Source: Oscillibacter sp.
Lineage (GTDB): Bacteria; Bacillota; Clostridia; Oscillospirales; Oscillospiraceae
DNA: 64,000 nt
Direction of reading: 5' to 3'
Assembly (NCBI GenBank): GCA_022652815.1
Contig: JALCRR010000007.1
Coordinates: 1-64,000, forward strand
The notes below the pieces were generated by a model that made no database searches, was not told the origin of the DNA, and worked only from the letters and a program-made list of their open reading frames with translations. Of the stretch, positions 35,002 to 42,123 are shown in pieces (within the stretch, counting starts at the first letter, position 1; every line of letters starts with the position of its first letter). A program made the position numbers and the translations under genes.

Positions 35002-35043
35002 ATGTTAAGGATTCAACGGAATCTTAACAGCATCAGGATATGA
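35002..35043 (+). CDS. Candidate 13-codon leader peptide coupled to E2
   Basis: ATG at 35002, with AAGGAGG 3 nt upstream, opens MLRIQRNLNSIRI and stops at TGA 35041-35043, which overlaps the E2 start ATG (35040-35042) as ATGA. A hairpin GTTAAGG...CTTAAC lies inside it. E2 itself has no good ribosome site. The ORF therefore could carry ribosomes to E2, or it could be an accident of a shifted Shine-Dalgarno. Confidence 0.4.
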   Translation: MLRIQRNLNSIRI

Positions 35044-36599
35044 GTGTTGAAATCGTAATGCCCAGAGCGGGACTTACCATGGTTGAAGGCACCATCGGCA
35101 CCTGGAAAGTTGCTGAAGGCGCGCAGGTCAACAAGGGCGACGCAATCATGGAATTTGAAAACGAAAAAAATATGATCGAATATGAGGCTTTGACATCCGG
35201 CATTCTTCATATTCTTGCCCAGGAGGGCGATGTGGTCAAGGTCGGCGATCCAATCGGAATCATGGCCGATGACCGGGCAGAGTATGACGCGCTGATAAAG
35301 GGAAACGCAACGCCTGCCGCCGCTCCTGCTGCACCTGCCGCCGCTGCCGCTCCGGCTGCTGCACCGACTGCCGGTGTGACAGAGATCGAAATGCCCCGGG
35401 CGGGCTTGACCATGGTGGAAGGCACCATCACGGAGTGGAAGGTTTCCGAAGGCAGCGAGGTTACTAAGGGACAGGCCGTGATGGAGTACGAGAACGAAAA
35501 GAACTCCATTGAGTACGAGATCGTTCACGGTGGCTTCCTGCATATCGTCGCACAGGAACAGGAGACGGTTAAAGTAGGCGATCCCATTGCCTACGTCACC
35601 GATACAAAGGCGCAGTATGATGCGCTGGTCGCCGGCGGCGCAGTTCCCGTTGCTGAAGAAGCGGAAAAGGGCTGTGCCCGCGCCTGCCCGACGTGTGTAC
35701 ATACCAGTAAAGCGGTCAGTTCCCCTGCGGTGGTTTCCGGCGGCCGCATTCGCGCAACCGGCCTTGCAAAAAAGATGGCTGCCGATGCAGGAATCGATCT
35801 CGCAAAGGTGGCACCGACCGGTGGTCCGGACGGAAAACGGATTGTTGCCAAAGACGTGACCGCCTATCTCAACCAGCCCAAGTCGGTCGCGATGCCCGTT
35901 ACAGAGGACGAGATCACCGAGATTCCCTGGACCGGTATTCGCAAGACCATTGCCCGCAACATGTTTAACAGCATGCAGCAAACGGCCCAGAGCACCTGCG
36001 TGTGCGAGGTTGATGCAACTGAACTGCTGGCGCTGCGCGCAAAGCTGGTTGCAGATCAAGAGATTCTCGGCTGCAAGATTACCGTGAACGACCTGCTGTG
36101 CAAGATGCTGGGTAAGGTGTTGGTCAAGCACCCCTTTGCAAATGCAACGTTTGACGGGAAAACCCTCTTTACGCATAAGCATGTCAATCTTTCTGTGGCA
36201 GTCGGCGCGGAAGATGGCCTGCTGGTTCCCGTTGTGAAAAATGTGGATCTGCTGAGTCTGAGCGAAATCAGCGTCGCGGTGAAGGATCTTGCCTCCCGCG
36301 CCAAGGATAAGAAGCTGCAGCCCGACGAGCAGTCCGGTGGCACCTTCACAATCACCAATGTCGGTATGTTCCCCATCGATATCGGAACGCCCGTCATCAA
36401 CCCCCCTCAAACGGCAATTTGCGGCTTTGGCCGTACCGTGCGCAAGCCTGTGGTTATGCCGGATGACTCTATTGCGCCGCGGTCCATGATGAATGTGTTC
36501 CTAACCTTTGACCATCAGGTTCTAGACGGCCTTGAAGTCGGCCGGATTCTCAAAGATATTCAGTATTATATCGAGCATCCGGAAATGATTCTGGCTTGA
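35040..36599 (+). CDS. Dihydrolipoamide acyltransferase (E2) with two lipoyl domains
   Basis: A 519-residue E2. Lipoyl domains span about residues 2-77 and 115-190, each with the hairpin ENEKN (probable lipoyl Lys43 and Lys154) in place of the usual ETDK. An Ala/Pro linker separates them. Before the E1/E3-binding domain (about 236-275, RIRATGLAKKMAADAG) lies an unusual GCARACPTC cysteine cluster (Cys212, 216, 219). The catalytic domain fills 290-519 and ends with DHQVLDG (His492, Asp496). It transfers the acyl group from E1 to CoA. Substrate (acetyl, propionyl or branched acyl) is not evident. Confidence 0.93.
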   Translation: MSVEIVMPRAGLTMVEGTIGTWKVAEGAQVNKGDAIMEFENEKNMIEYEALTSGILHILAQEGDVVKVGDPIGIMADDRAEYDALIKGNATPAAAPAAPAAAAAPAAAPTAGVTEIEMPRAGLTMVEGTITEWKVSEGSEVTKGQAVMEYENEKNSIEYEIVHGGFLHIVAQEQETVKVGDPIAYVTDTKAQYDALVAGGAVPVAEEAEKGCARACPTCVHTSKAVSSPAVVSGGRIRATGLAKKMAADAGIDLAKVAPTGGPDGKRIVAKDVTAYLNQPKSVAMPVTEDEITEIPWTGIRKTIARNMFNSMQQTAQSTCVCEVDATELLALRAKLVADQEILGCKITVNDLLCKMLGKVLVKHPFANATFDGKTLFTHKHVNLSVAVGAEDGLLVPVVKNVDLLSLSEISVAVKDLASRAKDKKLQPDEQSGGTFTITNVGMFPIDIGTPVINPPQTAICGFGRTVRKPVVMPDDSIAPRSMMNVFLTFDHQVLDGLEVGRILKDIQYYIEHPEMILA

Positions 36600-36618
36600 T
36601 TGTAAAGGAAGGCATAAC

Positions 36619-38016
36619 ATGAAAATTGCTATTGTCGGCGGCGGCCCCGGCGGGTATGTTGCTGCAATCCGCGCCGCACAGCTAGGTGCAAGCGTTACGG
36701 TTATTGAGCGGGAGCACCTGGGCGGAACCTGCCTAAATGTTGGCTGCATTCCAACAAAGTGCCTTCTGCATAGCGCAGAACTGCTCTCGGATATTCGCAA
36801 CGAGAGCAAGGAGATTGGCATTGATGTTCCCACTGCGACCGTCAACTTTCCGCAGGTCATTAAACACAAAAACGATATTTCGAAAAAACTCACAAACGGC
36901 ATCGGCGCACTGCTCAAAATGAACAAGGTGTCCCGGATTGACGGGGAAGCCACCTTTACTGGTCCGCGAAAGCTGAAGGTAACAAAGAGCGACGGATCCG
37001 TTGAAAATGTCGATGCGGATAAGATCATTCTGGCAACTGGCTCGGTGAACGCCGTTCCCCCGATTCCGGGAATCAAGGAAAATGCAAACTGCATTGATTC
37101 CACAGGCGCGCTCTGTCTGGAACAGCTGCCCAAATCCATGGTTGTGATTGGCGGCGGTGTTATCGGGCTGGAGCTGGCATGCGCATATGCCGCCTTCGGC
37201 ACCAAGATCGACGTGGTGGAAGCCATGGATCACGTGCTGCCGATGCTGGATGGCGATTTGACGACCATCGGCATAGCGCATATGAAAAAGATGGGCATTG
37301 AATTTCATCTGGAATGCCCCGTGCAGTCCGTGGAGAACAGCCCGACGGGGGCAAAGGTTGTCTGCAAGAACAAGGCAGGCCAAATCGTAAGCTTTGAGGC
37401 AGAAAAAGTTCTGGTCGCAGTTGGCCGTAAGGCAAACACCGCTTCCCTAAATCTGGAGAGCTGCGGCATCAAGAGCGAAAAGGGACGGATTCTGGTCAAT
37501 GAGAAGATGGAGACCTCCGTTGCGGGGGTGTATGCCATCGGCGACTGCGTGAAGGGCTATGCCCAACTGGCGCATACAGCCTCCGCTATGGGTGAGGTTG
37601 CTGCCGAAAACTGCATGGGCATGAGCGCCGCATATGACGAGTCGACCAATCCCACCTGCGTCTATATGGAGCCTGAAGCCGCTTCCGTTGGCCTAACGGA
37701 AGAACAGTGCAAGGCCAGGGGAATCGAGTATAAGGTTGGGAAATTCCCCATGAGCGCAAATGGCAAGGCTTTGATTCTCAATGGCGGTGAGGGTCTTGTA
37801 AAGATCATTGCCGGGAAAAAGTACGGTGAAGTGCTGGGCATGCATATCATTGGGCCCCGCGCAACCGATCTGATTTCTGAAGGAGCGCTTGCGATTGGTG
37901 TGGAAGCAACTCTGGATGAATTGATTGCGACCATTCACTCACATCCTACGGTTACCGAAACCATTCGTGAAGCTGCCCTGCATGCGGAAAAGCGTGCCAT
38001 TCACACGAAAAATTAA
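36619..38016 (+). CDS. lpdA: Dihydrolipoamide dehydrogenase (E3)
   Basis: A 465-residue flavoprotein disulfide reductase. FAD motif IAIVGGGPGGYVAA is at the N-terminus. The redox-active pair is GGTCLNVGCIPTKC (Cys38, Cys43). The NAD motif is VVIGGGVIGLELACAYAAFG, the second FAD motif GVYAIGDCVKG, and the dimer-interface active-site His is in HSHPTVTETIREA. It reoxidises the E2 lipoyl groups with NAD+. It lies 19 bp after E2 with AAAGGAAGG before the ATG. No lipoyl domain is fused to its N-terminus, unlike some clostridial E3 proteins. Confidence 0.96.
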   Translation: MKIAIVGGGPGGYVAAIRAAQLGASVTVIEREHLGGTCLNVGCIPTKCLLHSAELLSDIRNESKEIGIDVPTATVNFPQVIKHKNDISKKLTNGIGALLKMNKVSRIDGEATFTGPRKLKVTKSDGSVENVDADKIILATGSVNAVPPIPGIKENANCIDSTGALCLEQLPKSMVVIGGGVIGLELACAYAAFGTKIDVVEAMDHVLPMLDGDLTTIGIAHMKKMGIEFHLECPVQSVENSPTGAKVVCKNKAGQIVSFEAEKVLVAVGRKANTASLNLESCGIKSEKGRILVNEKMETSVAGVYAIGDCVKGYAQLAHTASAMGEVAAENCMGMSAAYDESTNPTCVYMEPEAASVGLTEEQCKARGIEYKVGKFPMSANGKALILNGGEGLVKIIAGKKYGEVLGMHIIGPRATDLISEGALAIGVEATLDELIATIHSHPTVTETIREAALHAEKRAIHTKN

Positions 38017-38099
38017 TATTTGATGCAATATGCCTACGCAGTATCCTCTAAAAAGGGTATTACGTAGGTATATTGCTACACGAAGTAAGGGGGCGTACC

Positions 38100-38993
38100 A
38101 TGAAAAGCATTGGTTATCTGGGACTTGGGGTCATGGGCTGCGGTATGACATCCAACCTCATCGCCAAAATTGGGGGTCCCATTATGGGATACGACCCGGT
38201 TCCCGAACAAAGATCTCGATTTGCCAAGTTGGGCGGACAGCCCGTCGACAATCCGACAGACCTCTATCGCTCCTGCGATCTTATCATGATGTGTCTGCCA
38301 ACCTATGATATCGTCAAAAAAGCCATTGAGGAGATCATTGAAACGGCCCCTCCGGACACGATCATTGTCGATCTTGGTTCCACTTCACCATATATTATCC
38401 GGGATCTCCACAAAAAAGCTGCAGATAAAGGGATTTATCTCATCGACGCCCCGGTCAGCGGCGGTCAAATCGGTGCCGAAAACGGCACCTTGGCAATCAT
38501 GGTCGGTGGAGAGGAAAACATTTTAGAAGAAATTCGGCCTTATCTGCAGATGATGGGCTCCTCGGTGACATATATGGGTCCCTCAGGATGCGGCAGCACA
38601 GCGAAGCTCGCAAACAATATGATCAGCGGAATCACTCTGGCGGCCATTGGAGAGGCATTTGCCTTTGCAAAGAAGGCCGGAATTGACTCCCGGACTTTGT
38701 ATAACGCAATTAAGGGTGGCTTCGCTCAAAGCACAGCCTTGGACATGCGGGTAGAGCGTATTCTAACACACAATTTTTTTCCGGCCTCCGGCCGGGCAGA
38801 GATTCAGCTCAAGGATGCGAATGGCGCACTTGAAATGGCAGAACGCATGGGGGTCCAGCTCCCTCTGACGCAGATCATTGCGCAGAACCTAACCTGGATG
38901 ACGGAAAATGGCTTCTCTGCAGAAGATCACTCCGCCATGGTTCGCTATTATGAAAGTCATATGGATGTTCAATTAAATGAATCGATTTGTTGA
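38100..38993 (+). CDS. 3-hydroxyisobutyrate dehydrogenase-family NAD(P) oxidoreductase
   Basis: A 297-residue beta-hydroxyacid dehydrogenase. The cofactor motif is GYLGLGVMGCGM. Substrate-site DAPVSGGQIGAENGTLAIM and the catalytic Lys in GSTAKLANNMISG are intact. Family members reduce or oxidise 3-hydroxyisobutyrate, tartronate semialdehyde, succinic semialdehyde or sulfolactaldehyde. The start at 38100 was chosen because AAGGGGG lies about 8 nt upstream. An 83-bp gap separates it from E3, but the direction is the same. It may oxidise the imported hydroxy acid before decarboxylation (inference). Confidence 0.88.
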   Translation: MKSIGYLGLGVMGCGMTSNLIAKIGGPIMGYDPVPEQRSRFAKLGGQPVDNPTDLYRSCDLIMMCLPTYDIVKKAIEEIIETAPPDTIIVDLGSTSPYIIRDLHKKAADKGIYLIDAPVSGGQIGAENGTLAIMVGGEENILEEIRPYLQMMGSSVTYMGPSGCGSTAKLANNMISGITLAAIGEAFAFAKKAGIDSRTLYNAIKGGFAQSTALDMRVERILTHNFFPASGRAEIQLKDANGALEMAERMGVQLPLTQIIAQNLTWMTENGFSAEDHSAMVRYYESHMDVQLNESIC

Positions 38994-39005
38994 GGAGCTT
39001 TTGAC

Positions 39006-39599
39006 ATGGATTTTGAAAACATCGCACAGAATTTAAAAAATCGCGGCTTTCTTGTCAGTCAGTTTTCTACAGCCAAAAGTGCTTCGGCATATTTGAATCA
39101 AGCCATTGATTCAAAGACTGTTGGATTTGGTGGCTCTGTTACTTTGAGGGACATGGGATTATACGAGACTTTGAAGGAACACAATCAGGTATACTGGCAT
39201 ATGCTGAACGGTGATTTGACTGAGTGTGAATCTGCGGCCAAAGCACAGATCTATCTGACCTCTGTCAATGCAGTTGCACAGACAGGTGAACTCATCAATA
39301 TTGATGGGATCGGAAATCGTGTAGCAGGCAGTCTTTATGGGCATGAAAAGGTGTATTTTGTCGTTGGGCGCAATAAAATTGCCCCAACCTATGAGGACGC
39401 AATCCGAAGAGCCCGAAATATTGCAGCGCCCAAAAATGCTCAGAGAAAGAAATTGCGGACGCCCTGTGCAGTCAAAGGTGACCGCTGTTATAATTGCAGC
39501 AGTCCAGACAGAATTTGCCGCGGGCTGGTTGTCCTCTGGATGCCCATGATGGGAATGGATACAGAGGTCCTGCTGATCGATGAAGAACTTGGATTTTGA
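39006..39599 (+). CDS. LUD-domain protein (LutC/YkgG-like)
   Basis: A 197-residue single-domain LUD (DUF162) protein. Conserved parts are VGFGGSVTLRDMGLYETL, TSVNAVAQTGELINIDGIGN and VYFVVGRNKIAPTYEDAIRR. A CYNCSSPDRIC motif near residue 160 gives cysteines that could bind metal. In lactate utilisation, LutC acts with the Fe-S proteins LutA and LutB, but neither is present here. It starts 12 bp after the dehydrogenase with GAGGAG at the site. The role in this operon is unknown. Confidence 0.85.
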   Translation: MDFENIAQNLKNRGFLVSQFSTAKSASAYLNQAIDSKTVGFGGSVTLRDMGLYETLKEHNQVYWHMLNGDLTECESAAKAQIYLTSVNAVAQTGELINIDGIGNRVAGSLYGHEKVYFVVGRNKIAPTYEDAIRRARNIAAPKNAQRKKLRTPCAVKGDRCYNCSSPDRICRGLVVLWMPMMGMDTEVLLIDEELGF

Positions 39600-39614
39600 T
39601 CCCAAAACTGTAAG

Positions 39615-39655
39615 CAGAAAACAGCCAAACTCACACAGAGTTTGGCTGTTTTCTG
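39615..39655 (+). terminator. Terminator of the TRAP-dehydrogenase operon
   Basis: Perfect 18-bp stem (39615-39632 with 39638-39655) with a 5-nt loop and internal TTTTCTG at the 3' arm; 16 nt past the LUD stop. Confidence 0.88.
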
Positions 39656-40433
39656 TTGGGGTAAACCACAAACGTTCTTAAAGAAGCGCTTAACCCATGA
39701 TCTGATTTTAGTTTTCAACAGCGTTCAATAGACTTCTCCATTCAGATAAAAGAGCCTATTGAACCCAAAAAATCACCAGTTTCCATTCCGTCATTCCAAC
39801 AGCTTTCCAATACCCGTGGGACAGCTCCAGTCTCTCCGTATCCGCATGGGTTAGGTAAGAGTCTGACTGCCGCACTGTTTCATGGCATTCCTTCCGAAGA
39901 TCCACTTTTGATAGCTATTGTACCCGCTCTGGGATCAATGGGCTCCCTGCCTCATAAGTCATTATCTTTTTTCGGCCTTCCAGATATTTGGCATAGGCAC
40001 TCTCTTCTTTTGTTCGGACGCAGATAAATACTTGATTCTTTTCAAAGTATTGACCTTCCTCCCCATTATTTTGATTGAACCCTTGCAGTTTCTCGGAATA
40101 AATGGTGAAATTACTCGGATTAATTTCCGAATTGTTTGGAGCTGCATCTTTGGCATTTTTCAGTAATCCCTTCCGTCGCAATGCTTTGAGTTATCTTCGA
40201 ATAATTCCGTGCAAATGTTGATTTTTTTCCGATTAAATATAATTACTCCGAGACACTTTGTCTTTGCTAAACGAATAATCGACTCAAAGTTCTTTAAAAA
40301 ACGCACCTCAAAACGCAGAAAAATTCAGTGTTTTACAACCCGATAACCCCCCAGATTTTATATATCTTATTTAGTCCGTCTTATTTTCGCTATTCCTTAC
40401 ACTGCAAAGGGTTCATTCTTTCCAAGACGCAGG
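39656..40433. other. Gene-free stretch at the right edge of the accessory block
   Basis: About 780 bp, AT-rich. The longest frame (39915-40181, minus, 88 codons) begins MRRKGLLKNAKDAAPN. It has no recognisable domain and no strong ribosome site, and a second overlapping frame (39962-40156, minus) is equally long-lived, so neither is called. It is probably decayed mobile DNA between the operon terminator and the era 3' end. Confidence 0.45.
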
Positions 40434-40520
40434 AAAAGAGCCTTGGATTTCATTCATCCAAGGCTCTTCTTCTCTTCTTGCTTTGTCCCTTTTACATGGA
40501 ATTGGAAGTTGAAGATTCAA
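40434..40520 (-). repeat. Terminator-bearing repeat, copy A (era terminator)
   Basis: On the minus strand it follows the era stop at once: AATTGAATCTTC, then CATGTAAAAGGGACAAAG, an AAGAAGAGAAG block, and a hairpin with arms AAGAGCCTTGGAT / ATCCAAGGCTCTT and a TTTT tail. It is the era terminator and is homologous to copy B at 24674-24757. Confidence 0.85.
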
Positions 40521-41420
40521 TTAGTCATCCTTATAGCCCAGATTATGCACCAAATTGACATTGTCACGCCAGTTTTCCTTGACCTTTACCCAGGTTTCCA
40601 GGAAAATCTTGGTGCCCATGAATTTCTCCATATCCTGCCGAGCCAGCGTGCTGATTCTTTTCAGCATGGCGCCCTGCTTTCCGATGATGATGCCCTTGTG
40701 GCTGGCTTTTTCGCAGTAGATGGTAGCGTCCACGTCCACCACGCCGTTGTCACGCTCGGAAAATTTCGTAATCTCCACAGCGGTGCCGTGGGGAATTTCC
40801 TTATCCAGGCACAGCAGCAGCTTTTCCCGCAGGATTTCGCCCATAACCTGCCGCTCCGGCTGGTCGGAGGTCTGTCCGTCCGGGAACAGCTGGGGGCCTT
40901 CTGCGGCGAATTTCTGCATTTCAGCCAGCAGGTCCGAAAGGCCGTCTCCGGTATGTGCAGAAATGGGAATGATGGCGTCAAAGCCGTCCCAGACCTCGTT
41001 ATAGGCCGCGATGACTGGCAGAAGCTCATCCGGCTTCACCGTGTCGATTTTGTTGATGCAGAGGATGGTGGGGATGTTCTCCTCCTTCACGCGGTTGATG
41101 AGAGATTCCTCCGGCGCGCCCACATGGGCGATGGGCTCCACCAGCAAAAGGGCGCAGTCCACGTCGGAGAGGCTGGATGTGACAACTTTCACCATGTAGT
41201 CGCCTAGGGCGGATTTCGGCTTGTGCAGGCCCGGGGTGTCCATTAGGACAAACTGGGTGCTGCCCTTGTTGACAACGCCGCAAATGCGGTTGCGAGTGGT
41301 CTGGGCCTTGTTGGAGACGATGGCAATTTTTTCGCCCACCAGGGCGTTGGTCAAGCTGGACTTGCCCACATTGGGTCGGCCGCAGACAGTGACCATGGCT
41401 GTTTTTGTAATGTTACTCAT
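40521..41420 (-). CDS. era: GTPase Era
   Basis: A 299-residue GTPase. G1 is GRPNVGKSSL, G2 region QTTRNRI, G3 DTPGLH and G4 NKID. The C-terminal KH domain (about 205-295) has the VEITKF...IIIGKQGAMLKRI segment that binds the 3' end of 16S rRNA. It is needed for 30S subunit assembly. In many Firmicutes era precedes yqzL and recO; here those genes are 16 kb away on the same strand. The repeat at 40434-40520 supplies its terminator. Confidence 0.97.
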   Translation of the reverse strand: MSNITKTAMVTVCGRPNVGKSSLTNALVGEKIAIVSNKAQTTRNRICGVVNKGSTQFVLMDTPGLHKPKSALGDYMVKVVTSSLSDVDCALLLVEPIAHVGAPEESLINRVKEENIPTILCINKIDTVKPDELLPVIAAYNEVWDGFDAIIPISAHTGDGLSDLLAEMQKFAAEGPQLFPDGQTSDQPERQVMGEILREKLLLCLDKEIPHGTAVEITKFSERDNGVVDVDATIYCEKASHKGIIIGKQGAMLKRISTLARQDMEKFMGTKIFLETWVKVKENWRDNVNLVHNLGYKDD

Positions 41421-41494
41421 AGGTGATCCTCAACTTTCTTTCATTTGAGCCGTTTTCATCTTATCTTCAGCCGCAGATGCGGCGTGAATTCATT

Positions 41495-42097
41495 TCAGCA
41501 GATTCCAAGCTTCTCTTGAACCTGTTCCCGCACCGCGTCAAAGGACTTCACAGCGCTTTGGCCGGCATGGTGCTCCCCGATTAGCTTTTCCATCCAGACC
41601 ACATCGTACCAGCGGTCAAACTTGTGGCCGCAGCAATGAAACTGGCCGGCAAACTGGTAGCCCAGTTTTTCGTGGAACTTCACGCTGTTGCGGGTCAGGT
41701 GCTCATCCTCCACACGGGGGTAGCCGATGCAGGCATTTAGATTCAAAATGCCCTGCATTTTCAAGATATTCTCCAGCGCAGCATAGAGCCTGCGGCCAAT
41801 TCCCATGCGCTTGCAGTCCTGGCGCACATAGATGGAGGTTTCCACCGCCCAGCCGTAGGCAGGGCGTCCGCGATAAGGGCCCACGTAGCAATAGCCGAGG
41901 ATTTCTCCTCCGCTCTGTGCCACGAGATAGGGATATTTGCTCAGGACGGTGCGAATTCTCCCGGCAAATTCCTCCACAGAGGGAACCTCATATTCAAAGG
42001 TAACTGCCGTGTGTTCCACATAGGGTGCATATATTTTCAGCAGCTCCGGTGCATCCTGCTCCGTTGCCACGCGGATGGTTATCGCTTCATGCAACAT
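41495..42097 (-). CDS. GNAT-family N-acetyltransferase (phosphinothricin acetyltransferase-like)
   Basis: A 200-residue acetyltransferase. ITIRVATEQDAPELLKIYAPYV, YVGPYRGRPAYGWAVETSIY and the acetyl-CoA loop QDCKRMGIGRRLYAAL are typical of the PAT/MddA branch, whose members acetylate phosphinothricin or methionine derivatives. The ATG at 42097 has GGGGAG 7 nt upstream. It lies between era and uvrA on the minus strand. Its physiological substrate is unknown. Confidence 0.88.
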   Translation of the reverse strand: MLHEAITIRVATEQDAPELLKIYAPYVEHTAVTFEYEVPSVEEFAGRIRTVLSKYPYLVAQSGGEILGYCYVGPYRGRPAYGWAVETSIYVRQDCKRMGIGRRLYAALENILKMQGILNLNACIGYPRVEDEHLTRNSVKFHEKLGYQFAGQFHCCGHKFDRWYDVVWMEKLIGEHHAGQSAVKSFDAVREQVQEKLGIC

Positions 42098-42123
42098 CAA
42101 TTGTCTCCCCTCAGCTCTTAATT

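Noticed and set aside
36619-38016. E3 as a mercuric or glutathione reductase
   Set aside because: The adjacent E1 and E2 genes, the CLNVGC redox motif and the HPTVTE ending favour dihydrolipoamide dehydrogenase.
39915-40181. Possible 88-residue minus-strand gene
   Set aside because: No domain and no clear ribosome site, and an overlapping frame of similar length exists; treated as decayed DNA.
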